Source: Agrobacterium pusense
GTDB lineage: Bacteria; Pseudomonadota; Alphaproteobacteria; Rhizobiales; Rhizobiaceae
NCBI RefSeq assembly: GCF_900102105.1
Contig: NZ_FNBB01000002.1
Location: 186,001-250,000 of the forward strand
Direction: 5' to 3'
Length of the DNA: 64,000 nt
Each line of letters opens with the position of its first letter. The stretch's first letter is position 1. The notes under the pieces are model-generated. The model saw only the letters and a program-made list of their open reading frames with translations, had not been told where the DNA came from and did not search any database. Below are positions 10,400 to 19,071 of this stretch, piece by piece. A program made the position numbers and the translations under genes.

Positions 10400-11605
10400 T
10401 CAGCGCTCGGCGAGCGCTGCCTCGCCCTTCTTTTCACGCAGCAGATTGACGAAGCGGCGGAAGAGATAGTGGCTGTCCTGCGGGCCCGGCGATGCTTCCG
10501 GGTGGTGCTGGACGGAGAACACCGGCTTGCCGGTGATGCGCAGGCCGCAATTGGTACCGTCGAACAGCGAGATATGGGTCTCTTCGACGCCCTCGGGCAG
10601 CGACTTGGTATCCACCGCAAAGCCGTGGTTCATCGAGACGATTTCCACCTTGCCGGTCGTGAAGTCCTTGACCGGATGGTTGGCGCCATGGTGGCCCTGA
10701 TGCATCTTTTCGGTCTTTGCGCCAACCGCAAGGCCGAGCATCTGGTGGCCGAGGCAGATGCCGAAGATCGGCAGGTCGGTCTTGATGAGGTTCTGGATAA
10801 CGGGAACGGCATATTCGCCCGTCGCGGCCGGGTCTCCGGGGCCGTTTGACAGGAACACGCCATCCGGCTTCAGCGCCATGATGTCTTCAGCCGAAGTCTG
10901 GGCCGGAACGACCGTGACCTTGCAATCGAGACCGGCAAACAGACGCAGGATGTTGCGCTTGACGCCAAAATCGACGCAGACGACGTGATACTTGGCATCG
11001 GCTTCGCCGAGCGTGCCGTAACCCTTGTTCCAGACCCACGGCGTTTCCGCCCAGGTGGAAGACTGGCCGGAGGTGGCTTCTATGGCGAGGTCGAGGCCGA
11101 CGAGGCCGCTCCATGCCTTGGCTTCCGCCTTCAGGGCTTCGATATCGAAGACGCCGTTCGGATCATGGGCGATAACCGCGTTCGGGGCACCGTTTTCGCG
11201 GATCCATGCCGTCAGGGCGCGGGTGTCTATGCCGCAGAGGCCGATGACGCCGCGGGCCTTCAGCCAGGCATCCAGATGCTTGACCGCGCGGAAGTTCGAG
11301 GGGTCGGTGATGTCGGCCTTGAAGATGACGCCGACGGCGCCGCGACGGGCGGCGGGCGTCAGGTCTTCGATATCTTCTTCATTGGTGCCGACATTGCCGA
11401 TATGTGGGAAGGTGAAGGTAACGATCTGGCCGAGATAGGAGGGGTCGGTCAGGATTTCCTCGTAACCCGTCAGCGCCGTGTTGAAGCAGACCTCGGCCTG
11501 AACCTTACCGGTTGCGCCGATGCCCGTTCCTTCAATCACTGTGCCATCGGCAAGAACAAGCATTGCGGTCGGTTTGCGGGTAGTCCAGGGCGCTGTCTCG
11601 GTCAT
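10400..11605 (-). CDS. carA: Carbamoyl-phosphate synthase small (glutaminase) subunit
   Basis: Hydrolyses glutamine and channels ammonia to CarB. The 401-residue product starts at the ATG at 11605 (MTETAPWTTRKPTAMLVLAD); the open frame continues 55 codons upstream but that part is not CarA-like. The N-terminal CPSase_sm domain spans about 12-150 (GTVIEGTGIGATGKVQAEVC, FNTALTGYEEILTDPSY). The class I glutaminase domain spans about 205-390, with the nucleophile Cys284 in FGICLGHQML and the His368/Glu370 pair in VQHHPEASPGPQ. Unlike enterobacteria, carA and carB are 7.2 kb apart here though on the same strand. It is divergent from yqeY. Confidence 0.97.
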   Translation of the reverse strand: MTETAPWTTRKPTAMLVLADGTVIEGTGIGATGKVQAEVCFNTALTGYEEILTDPSYLGQIVTFTFPHIGNVGTNEEDIEDLTPAARRGAVGVIFKADITDPSNFRAVKHLDAWLKARGVIGLCGIDTRALTAWIRENGAPNAVIAHDPNGVFDIEALKAEAKAWSGLVGLDLAIEATSGQSSTWAETPWVWNKGYGTLGEADAKYHVVCVDFGVKRNILRLFAGLDCKVTVVPAQTSAEDIMALKPDGVFLSNGPGDPAATGEYAVPVIQNLIKTDLPIFGICLGHQMLGLAVGAKTEKMHQGHHGANHPVKDFTTGKVEIVSMNHGFAVDTKSLPEGVEETHISLFDGTNCGLRITGKPVFSVQHHPEASPGPQDSHYLFRRFVNLLREKKGEAALAER

Positions 11606-11940
11606 CTCGTTCCGTTTCTGCCGCTTCGCACCCCGCCTCTTGAAAGGCAGGGGGGAAGGGGCCATTTTTGTCGCAGGCTTCGTGACATAAAGGGGCGCGC
11701 GATAAAGCTCGCGTTCCGACCCTTCGTTAAAATCTCGTGCAGGTGCCGGAAAATAACGAAAGCAGCCCAAGCGGTCAACCGCAGGGCCAAGATTTACGTG
11801 GAATTAAACCGCCGTATTTTCAAGGTCTTATGCATTTGATTTGCTTGAGCGTGTCGGCTCGTTTATGTCGTTTCGCAAAATGAGGTGGAAAGTTTCCGTA
11901 TCGAGAAGCTGCGGAAAGCGCTTTCCCAAGGAGAAGAAAA
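11606..11940. other. Divergent carA-yqeY intergenic region
   Basis: 335 bases without a gene. On the right strand TTGCTT (11841-11846), a 17-base spacer and TATGTC (11864-11869) form a plausible sigma-70 promoter for yqeY, followed by the ribosome site aaggag at 11930. I see no clear attenuator, leader peptide or ARG/PUR-type operator for carA, and the promoter call is weak. Confidence 0.35.
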
Positions 11941-12393
11941 ATGATGCGCGACACGTTCGCAAACGCTTTGAAGGACGCATTGAAGGCCCGTGATGCACGC
12001 CGCACCTCGACCGTGCGTCTCATCCAGACGGCCATCAAGGATCGCGATATCGCCAACCGCGGCGTGGGCAAGGACCCCGTCAGCGATGAAGATATCATGC
12101 AGATTCTGACCAAGATGGTGAAGCAGCGGGAAGAATCCGCCAGCATCTATGAAGGTGCGGGCCGTCCCGAACTTGCCGCTCAGGAGCGCGAAGAAATCGT
12201 CATCATCAAGGAATTCATGCCGGAAGAAATTCCGGCCGAGAAGGTGCGCGAACTTTGCCAGGCCGTCATCGCCGAAACCGGTGCTTCCGGCCTGCGTGAC
12301 ATGGGCAAATGCATGAATGCGCTGAAGGAACGTTATCCCGGTCAGATCGACTTTGCGAAGGCCTCCGGCGTCGTGAAGGATTTGCTGAAGTAA
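11941..12393 (+). CDS. GatB/YqeY domain protein
   Basis: A 150-residue cytosolic helical protein of the YqeY family, related to the tail domain of the amidotransferase subunit GatB, which contacts tRNA. Recognisable blocks are LKDALKARDARRTSTVRLIQ, REESASIYEGAGRPELAAQE and EKVRELCQAVIAETGA. The start follows aaggagaagaaaa; ATG at 11941 and the next codon are both possible. Members are often found next to dnaG/rpoD, as here, and have been proposed to act in tRNA-dependent amidation, but the function is not settled. Confidence 0.93.
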   Translation: MMRDTFANALKDALKARDARRTSTVRLIQTAIKDRDIANRGVGKDPVSDEDIMQILTKMVKQREESASIYEGAGRPELAAQEREEIVIIKEFMPEEIPAEKVRELCQAVIAETGASGLRDMGKCMNALKERYPGQIDFAKASGVVKDLLK

Positions 12394-12417
12394 ATTCGGC
12401 AATGCCAAAAAGGTAAA

Positions 12418-12449
12418 GGCAGGGCAGATGTGGGCTGCCCTGCCTTTTT
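12418..12449 (+). terminator. Rho-independent terminator of yqeY
   Basis: Perfect 10-bp stem ggcagggcag/ctgccctgcc with a seven-base loop, followed by five Ts, 25 bases after the stop codon. Confidence 0.9.
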
Positions 12450-12674
12450 CTGTCGACGAAACGGCATTCCGGCGGATCAGAATGCTCTCGAGCGCAGGCT
12501 TTTTCGGGGGACGTGCCTGCGGGGCGTCGGCAGATTGCTGCGATTTTGTTGCTTTGACTGTGGCTATGTTTTTACATCGCGCGGACGGACTGCTCAAATT
12601 ACAAAAACATAATTTTTAGTGATGATGCAGTGCCACAAATTTGCCTGAAGCAGGCGCAAAGGGCTGTGCCGCCG

Positions 12675-13007
12675 TTAGCGTTGCCGCTTTTTTTGTTCGT
12701 GCACATAGTGGCGCAGGACGGCATTCATGCGGGTCTGATAACCCTTCCCCGTAGCCTTGAAGAAATCCACGACATCCTGATCGACACGAATGGAAATCGA
12801 CTGCTTGGGAGTGGGGAAAACCACTTCGGCCTTCGACCAGTCGATATCTTCAAAGCCGGTCCAATCGGGATCATCGCGCGTGGCGCGGTCGATATCCGCA
12901 TCGGTCAGGGCGTCGACGCGCGCCCAATCGGTCGCGCTCTTCTCGCCGCGCGCGCGTTTAGCGCGAATTTCTTCCAGGGTAGTTCGCGTCATAGAGTTGT
13001 TGCTCAT
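12675..13007 (-). CDS. brnA: BrnA-type antitoxin (DNA-binding)
   Basis: A 110-residue protein from the ATG at 13007 (MSNNSMTRTTLEEIRAKRAR). The C-terminal part is a short ribbon-helix-helix domain (KQSISIRVDQDVVDFFKATG, KGYQTRMNAVLRHYVHEQKK) typical of BrnA, preceded by the acidic DWTGFEDIDWSKAEVV segment. BrnA neutralises the BrnT RNase and represses its own promoter. The start overlaps the brnT end by 50 bases, giving translational coupling; Met at 12992 is an alternative. The frame could begin at 13061, but those residues fall inside brnT and look spurious. Confidence 0.88.
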   Translation of the reverse strand: MSNNSMTRTTLEEIRAKRARGEKSATDWARVDALTDADIDRATRDDPDWTGFEDIDWSKAEVVFPTPKQSISIRVDQDVVDFFKATGKGYQTRMNAVLRHYVHEQKKRQR

Positions 13008-13263
13008 TTTTTCGCGCCGCGCGCGCCGATATGATCCGGCATGTCTCGCCCCGCATCGCATAAACGACAGCTATCAGGCGCCCCGTGAACGGACAAATAG
13101 CGCTTATGCGAACCTCTCTATTTTGGTCAGAAGATACTTCGATATGAGGCTCGAACAATGCCTCGACTGCGTCCTCGAAATCGATGCCATGCTTCTGAAT
13201 GTCAATTTGCCGCTTATTCTCATCCCATTCAAATGAGATGAAATCCTCCATCACGATTTCCAT
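12958..13263 (-). CDS. brnT: BrnT-type ribonuclease toxin
   Basis: A 101-residue BrnT toxin (DUF497). Hallmarks are FEWDENKRQIDIQKHGIDFE near the N-terminus, then REVRISAICPFTGRLIAVVY and RIISARAARKNEQQLYD. BrnT is a RelE-fold ribonuclease that inhibits translation until bound by BrnA. The ATG at 13263 has AGGT about seven bases upstream; a second Met five codons in is possible. The toxin gene comes first and overlaps the antitoxin, the normal BrnT-BrnA order. The pair sits between yqeY and dnaG. Confidence 0.9.
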   Translation of the reverse strand: MEIVMEDFISFEWDENKRQIDIQKHGIDFEDAVEALFEPHIEVSSDQNREVRISAICPFTGRLIAVVYAMRGETCRIISARAARKNEQQLYDANYPGRNSR

Positions 13264-13310
13264 GGGCTACCTAGCACTGATGTCAGCTGATAGGCACTCA
13301 TGCGTCGAGT

Positions 13311-13344
13311 ATGTATATGCACTCGTATATTCTTCTGTATATAC
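13311..13344 (-). promoter_or_regulatory. Probable brnT promoter/operator region
   Basis: An AT-rich stretch 50-80 bases upstream of brnT with the inverted repeat GTATAT-N8-ATATAC (13325-13330 and 13339-13344) and a further tgtatatgc copy at 13312. Such tandem palindromic half-sites fit an RHH antitoxin operator. The dnaG promoter must lie in the same 185-base gap, so the two could influence each other. Assignment is by pattern and position only. Confidence 0.4.
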
Positions 13345-13448
13345 ACCATGTCAATGCCGCCTGTGAATAGTGGGTATTGTTTATCTCTTCATTTTGTATT
13401 GCGGCTCTTATGCGCTTATATGAAAGACTGGCCTCGAACAGGTAACCC

Positions 13449-15434
13449 ATGCGCTTTTCCAACTCTTTCCTTGATGAGATACGCGACCGCGTGAACATCT
13501 CCGATGTGATCGGCAGACGCGTGTCCTGGGACAAGAAGAAGACCAATGCGCCGCGGGGGGATTATTGGGCCTGCTGCCCGTTCCATGGCGAAAAAAGCCC
13601 GAGCTTTCACTGTGAGGACCGCAAAGGGCGGTATCATTGCTTTGGTTGCGGCGTTTCCGGCGATCATTTCCGCTTTCTGACCGAGCTTGAGGGCTTAAGT
13701 TTCCCGGAAGCCGTGCAGCAGATCGCCGATATGGCCGGCATTTCCATGCCGCAGCCCGATCCGCAGGCGGAGAAGCGGGAGCGTGAGCGCACCTCTCTGC
13801 AGGATGTCATGGAAATGGCGACGCTGTTCTTTCAGGATCAGCTGCAGACGGCGCTCGGCGCTCGGGCTCGGGCTTATCTGCGCGATCGCGGGTTGACCGG
13901 GCGTACCATCGAGACCTTCCGGCTGGGTTATGCGCCTGACAGTCGCAACGCGCTGAAGGAGCATCTGGCAAGCAAGGGTGTGTCGAAGGAGCAGATGGAA
14001 GCCTGCGGGCTGGTGGTCCATGAAAACGTGCCGGTCTCCTATGACCGTTTTCGCGACCGCATCATGTTTCCGATCCTGTCCTCGCGGGAAAAGGTGATTG
14101 CCTTCGGCGGCCGCGCCATGGCTTCGGATGCGGTGGCGAAATATCTCAATTCCAACGAGACCGAGCTCTTTCACAAGGGCAATGTTCTCTATAATTTCGC
14201 CCGTGCACGTCGGGCCTCACAGGCGGCGGGCGGCACGGTCATTGCAGTCGAAGGGTATATGGATGTCATCGCGCTTTATCAGGCGGGCGTCGAAAATGCC
14301 GTCGCACCGCTCGGCACTGCCTTGACCGAAAGCCAGCTCGATCTGCTCTGGAAGATGTCGCCGCAGCCGATCCTCTGCTTCGATGGCGACGGCGCCGGCA
14401 TTCGCGCCGCCAACCGTGCCGCTGATCTCGCCTTGCCACATATCAAGCCGGATCGCTCCGTCAGCTTCGCGCTTCTGCCCGACGGCAAGGATCCGGATGA
14501 TCTCGTGCGTCTGGAGGGTAGGGCGCCTTTCGACCGCGTTCTTTCCGAGGCAAAGCCGCTGGCCGCGATGATCTGGAGCCGCGAGACCTCAGGCGTTACT
14601 TTCGATACGCCAGAAAAGCGTGCCCAGCTTGAGAGTCGCCTGCGGCAGATCGTGGCCGTTATTGGTGACGAGACGGTGCGGCGCTTCTATCAACAGGACA
14701 TGCGTGACAGGCTGAATGCCTTCTTCCAGCCGCGCTTTCAGGCAGGTGGGCAGCAAGGTGGCAATTTCCGCCGCAATGGCGCACAGGCGCCGGGGCGTGG
14801 CTTTCAGCGCAACGCACCGGGCCGGGGTGGGGCTATGGCGGCACCTGCCAGCAGTATTTCGGAACGGTTGGCGCAATCCGGCCTCGTCAGGGGTTATCAG
14901 ACCAAGCCGTCGCTTCGGGAGAGCGTTCTGGCCATCACCATCGTCAACCATCCCGAACTGCTTCTCGAGGAATATGACGAGATCGCCGCGATCGACTATG
15001 AGAACCGTGACCTGCAACGCCTGTGGTCTACGGTTCTGACCTACGCGGCCGAAAATGCGGCTGCGATATCGCGGGCGGGGCTGATCGAGCGCCTGTCGCA
15101 GCAGGGCTTTGACGTGCTGCTGAAAACCATGGATCAGCAGGTGCGCAATGCTCGTCTGTGGACGGCGACCGGCGAGGCGGCGATGGAGGATGCACGGGAA
15201 GGTTACGTGCAGGCGCTTTCCCTGCACAAAAGGACAAAGTCGCTCCTCTGGCAGAAAAAGGAGCTGGAGCGCGAAATTGCCGAGGCGACGGATGATGAGC
15301 GCGGCACGCTTCTGGTGCGCGCGCTTGCCGAGGTTCAGCTGGAGATCGGCCGAATGGAAAATCAGGAGGCCATCATCGATGGTTTCGGGGTCATGTCCGG
15401 CCGGGTGAAGGGACCTGCCGTCGGTCATGGATGA
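13449..15434 (+). CDS. dnaG: DNA primase
   Basis: Synthesises RNA primers for replication in contact with the DnaB helicase. The 661-residue protein has the CHC2 zinc domain (CPFHGEKSPSFHCEDRKGRY with Cys43, His46, Cys64 and Cys67), the RNA polymerase basic region (about 120-250, FRLGYAPDS, DRIMFPILSS, GGRAMASDAVAKYLNS), the TOPRIM domain (about 262-345, VIAVEGYMDVIALYQAG, CFDGDGAGIRAANRA), a Gly/Arg/Gln-rich linker (about 430-460), and a helical C-terminal helicase-binding domain. The start MRFSNSFLDEIRDRVNISDV matches the family. rpoD follows 393 bases later on the same strand. Confidence 0.97.
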   Translation: MRFSNSFLDEIRDRVNISDVIGRRVSWDKKKTNAPRGDYWACCPFHGEKSPSFHCEDRKGRYHCFGCGVSGDHFRFLTELEGLSFPEAVQQIADMAGISMPQPDPQAEKRERERTSLQDVMEMATLFFQDQLQTALGARARAYLRDRGLTGRTIETFRLGYAPDSRNALKEHLASKGVSKEQMEACGLVVHENVPVSYDRFRDRIMFPILSSREKVIAFGGRAMASDAVAKYLNSNETELFHKGNVLYNFARARRASQAAGGTVIAVEGYMDVIALYQAGVENAVAPLGTALTESQLDLLWKMSPQPILCFDGDGAGIRAANRAADLALPHIKPDRSVSFALLPDGKDPDDLVRLEGRAPFDRVLSEAKPLAAMIWSRETSGVTFDTPEKRAQLESRLRQIVAVIGDETVRRFYQQDMRDRLNAFFQPRFQAGGQQGGNFRRNGAQAPGRGFQRNAPGRGGAMAAPASSISERLAQSGLVRGYQTKPSLRESVLAITIVNHPELLLEEYDEIAAIDYENRDLQRLWSTVLTYAAENAAAISRAGLIERLSQQGFDVLLKTMDQQVRNARLWTATGEAAMEDAREGYVQALSLHKRTKSLLWQKKELEREIAEATDDERGTLLVRALAEVQLEIGRMENQEAIIDGFGVMSGRVKGPAVGHG

Positions 15435-15827
15435 TGGTCGCGGCAAGAATTGAAAGGTGTGTGGGGTTGCCTTTTGCGGCAGGCGTCCTAAATAGGGGAT
15501 AGTCTGGTGATAATTCGCAAAATGCGGCTCTTTTTAAGAATTTCCGTGGCTGTCTCGCCTTCAAAGGCTTGACGGGGCGGGAAATAGCGGGAATCACCAA
15601 TTCAGGAAAAGTAAGGTGGAATGAGCCTTGGCGGATAGAAATTGCATGAGCAAGCATTTCCGGGTGCACTGTCCTTGCATTCTGCCTGAGGCTGCCGTGG
15701 TTAATCGGCAATTAAAGATCACTCCGTTAGGTGTCTGACAGTGATTCGCGGCAATGCGCCGGATGCTCAAGGGGCGGACGGCGATGCGGCGGAACAGGTG
15801 TTAGCGTCAGGGAAAGCGACGAGATAG
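15435..15827 (+). other. dnaG-rpoD intergenic region with a possible promoter
   Basis: 393 bases without a convincing gene. TTGCCT (15467-15472), a 16-base spacer and TAAATA (15489-15494) could be a sigma-70 promoter for rpoD, leaving a long leader of about 330 bases. A second TTGAC is present at 15569-15573 without a clear partner box. I see no strong terminator after dnaG, so read-through from dnaG to rpoD is possible. Confidence 0.3.
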
Positions 15828-17882
15828 ATGGCAACCAAAGTCAAAGAAAACGAAGAAGCAGAAAACGAACGCGACGGTGCGACGGACGGCCCGCTTCTCG
15901 ACCTTTCGGATGACGCGGTCAAGAAAATGATCAAGGCCGCCAAGAAGCGCGGCTATGTGACGATGGACGAACTGAATTCCGTCCTGCCGTCCGAAGAGGT
16001 GACCTCCGAGCAGATCGAAGACACGATGGCGATGCTGTCCGACATGGGCATCAACGTGATCGAGGACGAGGATGCCGAGGAAGCCGCCGGTGGCGATGAC
16101 GACGGCGATTCCGACGGTGACGATTCCGAGGGTGGCGAACTTGCGCCTTCCAGCGGCACCGCGCTTGCGACCGCCAAGAAGAAAGAACCAACCGACCGCA
16201 CCGACGACCCCGTGCGCATGTATCTGCGCGAGATGGGTTCTGTCGAGCTTCTGTCGCGCGAAGGCGAAATCGCCATCGCCAAGCGCATCGAGGCTGGCCG
16301 CGAGACGATGATTTCGGGCCTGTGCGAAAGCCCGCTGACGTTCCAGGCGCTTATCATCTGGCGCGACGAACTCAACGAAGGCACCACGCTGCTGCGCGAG
16401 ATCATTGATCTCGAAACGACCTATTCCGGCCCGGAAGCCAAGGCTGCGCCGCAGTTCCAGAGCCCGGAAAAGATCGAGGCCGACCGCAAGGCCGCCGAAG
16501 AAAAGGAAAAGACCCGCAAGCTGCGTGCTCCGACCGGTGACGAGGATGTCACCGATGTTGGTGGTGACGGCCTGCCGCCGGAAGAGGAAGAAGAGGACGA
16601 CGACGAGTCCAATCTTTCCCTTGCCGCGATGGAAGCCGAACTGCGTCCGCAGGTCATGGAAACGCTCGACACCATTGCCGACACCTACAAGAAGCTGCGC
16701 AAGCTTCAGGATCAGCAGGTGGAAGCGCGTCTGGCCTGCACCGGTACGCTCTCTTCCGGCCAGGAGCGCCGTTACAAGGAATTGAAGGATCAGCTGATCA
16801 CGGCCGTGAAGTCGCTTTCGCTGAACCAGAACCGCATCGACAGCCTTGTCGAGCAGCTCTACGACATTTCCAAGCGTCTGATGCAGAACGAAGGCCGGCT
16901 GCTGCGCCTTGCCGAATCCTATGGCGTCAAGCGCGACAGCTTCCTCGAGCAGTATCACGGTGCGGAACTCGATCCGAACTGGATGAAGTCGATCGCCAAT
17001 CTGGCCGCCCGCGGCTGGAAGGAATTCGCGCGCGAAGAAAGCAACACGATCCGGGAAATCCGCCAGGAGATCCAGAACCTCTCCACGGAAACCGGCATTT
17101 CCATCGCCGAATTCCGTCGCATCGTTTCGATGGTGCAGAAGGGTGAGCGCGAAGCGCGCATCGCCAAGAAGGAGATGGTCGAGGCCAACCTGCGTCTCGT
17201 GATCTCGATTGCGAAGAAGTATACGAACCGTGGTCTGCAGTTCCTCGATCTCATTCAGGAAGGCAATATCGGCCTGATGAAGGCGGTGGACAAGTTTGAA
17301 TACCGTCGCGGTTACAAGTTCTCGACCTATGCGACATGGTGGATCAGACAGGCGATCACCCGCTCGATTGCTGATCAGGCCCGCACGATCCGTATTCCGG
17401 TGCACATGATCGAAACGATCAACAAGATCGTTCGTACCTCGCGCCAGATGCTGCACGAGATTGGCCGCGAGCCGACCCCGGAAGAACTAGCCGAAAAGCT
17501 GGCCATGCCGCTGGAAAAGGTGCGCAAGGTTCTGAAGATCGCCAAGGAGCCGATCTCGCTCGAAACCCCCGTGGGTGACGAAGAGGATTCGCATCTCGGT
17601 GACTTCATCGAGGACAAGAACGCGCTGCTGCCGATCGACGCCGCCATTCAGGCGAACCTGCGTGAAACGACCACCCGCGTATTGGCCTCGCTGACACCGC
17701 GTGAGGAACGTGTTCTGCGCATGCGCTTCGGCATCGGCATGAACACTGACCATACGCTGGAAGAGGTCGGCCAGCAGTTCTCGGTTACGCGCGAACGTAT
17801 TCGCCAGATCGAGGCGAAGGCGCTGCGCAAGCTGAAGCACCCAAGCCGCTCGAGAAAGCTCCGCAGCTTCCTCGACAGCTAA
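15828..17882 (+). CDS. rpoD: Primary sigma factor RpoD (sigma-70)
   Basis: The housekeeping sigma factor, 684 residues. Region 1.1 lies near the N-terminus ([20 protein letters not shown]), region 1.2 at about 124-150 ([20 protein letters not shown]), then a long acidic non-conserved region (around residue 250, [11 protein letters not shown]). Region 2 is at about 453-520 ([40 protein letters not shown]) for -10 recognition and melting. Region 3 follows, and region 4 with the -35-binding helix-turn-helix is at about 642-670 ([20 protein letters not shown]). It follows dnaG as in the macromolecular-synthesis arrangement and ends at a strong terminator. Confidence 0.98.
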   Translation: MATKVKENEEAENERDGATDGPLLDLSDDAVKKMIKAAKKRGYVTMDELNSVLPSEEVTSEQIEDTMAMLSDMGINVIEDEDAEEAAGGDDDGDSDGDDSEGGELAPSSGTALATAKKKEPTDRTDDPVRMYLREMGSVELLSREGEIAIAKRIEAGRETMISGLCESPLTFQALIIWRDELNEGTTLLREIIDLETTYSGPEAKAAPQFQSPEKIEADRKAAEEKEKTRKLRAPTGDEDVTDVGGDGLPPEEEEEDDDESNLSLAAMEAELRPQVMETLDTIADTYKKLRKLQDQQVEARLACTGTLSSGQERRYKELKDQLITAVKSLSLNQNRIDSLVEQLYDISKRLMQNEGRLLRLAESYGVKRDSFLEQYHGAELDPNWMKSIANLAARGWKEFAREESNTIREIRQEIQNLSTETGISIAEFRRIVSMVQKGEREARIAKKEMVEANLRLVISIAKKYTNRGLQFLDLIQEGNIGLMKAVDKFEYRRGYKFSTYATWWIRQAITRSIADQARTIRIPVHMIETINKIVRTSRQMLHEIGREPTPEELAEKLAMPLEKVRKVLKIAKEPISLETPVGDEEDSHLGDFIEDKNALLPIDAAIQANLRETTTRVLASLTPREERVLRMRFGIGMNTDHTLEEVGQQFSVTRERIRQIEAKALRKLKHPSRSRKLRSFLDS

Positions 17883-17904
17883 GCTTTTGCTTCCTTTAAA
17901 ATTG

Positions 17905-17936
17905 AACCCGGTCAGTCAGCTCTGGCCGGGTTTTTT
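17905..17936 (+). terminator. Rho-independent terminator of rpoD
   Basis: Eleven-base stem aacccggtcag/ctggccgggtt (one G-T pair) with a six-base loop, followed by a run of Ts, 23 bases after the rpoD stop. Confidence 0.9.
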
Positions 17937-18031
17937 GTTTTCCGCACTGGCGAACTCTGCGACAAGCCTTATGTGTGAGGCAGGCGATCCGCTTCCGCTG
18001 GATATGTCCGGGTTCGATTTGGTTCGGTAAG

Positions 18032-18994
18032 ATGCAACAGGTTTCGGCAGGCAGGTGGCGGTGGAAGGGATGGGCTATGCCCGTCTCCGTTCTTCTGCAT
18101 CTTGTCGTCGTGGCGATTTTCCTTTTCGAATTGCCGGAGCGTGTAGCCGAGCCGCAGGAACCGGAAAGCATCAGCGTCGATCTGGTGCCACCGCCTGAGG
18201 AAAAAAAGGCAGAAGAGGCCCCGCCGCCCGGTGAGGAGAAGGCGAAAGAGGAAAAACCGCAACCTCCGCCACCACCTCCCGCGCCACCGGCTGAAGAAGC
18301 GAAACCGGTGCCGCAACCGCAGGCGACGTTGCCTTCCATCGCCATGCGGCCGGAAGAGGCGCAGGCAGACCCTGAGGACAAGGCCGGCAAGACTGAAGAA
18401 GCGGAAAAGACACAGCCATCGGCAGAACCGCCGCGCGAGCCCGAGAAAGCGGCCGAGGAAAAGCCTGCGCCCGCCGCCGCCAACAGCGACCTCAAAGCTT
18501 CCGCCGAGCAGGGAGAGATCGCGGTTGCGCCGATGAAAGAAGAAACGTCACCGGAGCAGCCGCCAGTACCGCAACCAAAGCCGCCTGAGGAAAAGCCTTC
18601 TGAGGCAAGGGAAAACAAGCCCGCGAAACTTCCTGCGGCTAAGAGTTTGCTTTCATCGGCTCTACTGACACCGGCGCAGAGACGGCAGATGTTTGGCGAT
18701 CTACCGCCGCGGCGTCGTATCGTGCAGCTTTGCCAAGCGGAAGCACTGGCCCAAATAAGACAGGTTTACGCTGATACCCGCGGCATGTATGGCTTTTCCG
18801 ACACGGGCGGACGTATATCGGGCAATGTTCTTGACGCTACTGGCGGCGCATTCAACGTCGGCGACGTCTGGCGCGATGTCACGTTTCAATGCGAGGTGGA
18901 TGTCGATAACTATGCAGTGACGGCCTTCAGAATTAAGATGGGGGACGTCATCACGCCAGCTGAAGCAAGGAAACGGGGTTTCACCGGTCGGTAG
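18032..18994 (+). CDS. TonB/TolA-like membrane protein with DUF930 domain
   Basis: A 320-residue protein with three parts: a short cytoplasmic stretch and one transmembrane helix (residues 16-34, MPVSVLLHLVVVAIFLFEL), a long Pro/Glu/Lys-rich linker (about 35-215, PPPEEKKAEEAPPPGEE and PQPPPPPPAPPAEEAKPVPQ), and a C-terminal DUF930 domain (about 222-320, LTPAQRRQMFGDLPPRRR, VTFQCEVDVDNYAVTAFRIK). The helix carries Ser19-x3-His23, the motif by which TonB and TolA contact ExbB/ExbD or TolQ/R. This suggests an energy-transducing or periplasm-spanning role, which is inference. I start at the ATG at 18032; an upstream GTG at 17975 is in frame. Confidence 0.85.
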   Translation: MQQVSAGRWRWKGWAMPVSVLLHLVVVAIFLFELPERVAEPQEPESISVDLVPPPEEKKAEEAPPPGEEKAKEEKPQPPPPPPAPPAEEAKPVPQPQATLPSIAMRPEEAQADPEDKAGKTEEAEKTQPSAEPPREPEKAAEEKPAPAAANSDLKASAEQGEIAVAPMKEETSPEQPPVPQPKPPEEKPSEARENKPAKLPAAKSLLSSALLTPAQRRQMFGDLPPRRRIVQLCQAEALAQIRQVYADTRGMYGFSDTGGRISGNVLDATGGAFNVGDVWRDVTFQCEVDVDNYAVTAFRIKMGDVITPAEARKRGFTGR

Positions 18995-19071
18995 CAGATC
19001 GGTCGCCGAATTAAAAATGATCCGCCCCCAAACGCACGGAAACCTCTCGGTTGACGTTTGTCACTTGTCGC

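Noticed and set aside
8905..10620. 571-codon frame opposite the MATE gene
   Set aside because: Antisense shadow; the translation is rich in His, Arg and Gln with no signature.
15807..17456. 549-codon frame opposite rpoD
   Set aside because: Antisense shadow of a clearly coding sigma-factor gene; no ribosome site or recognisable domain.
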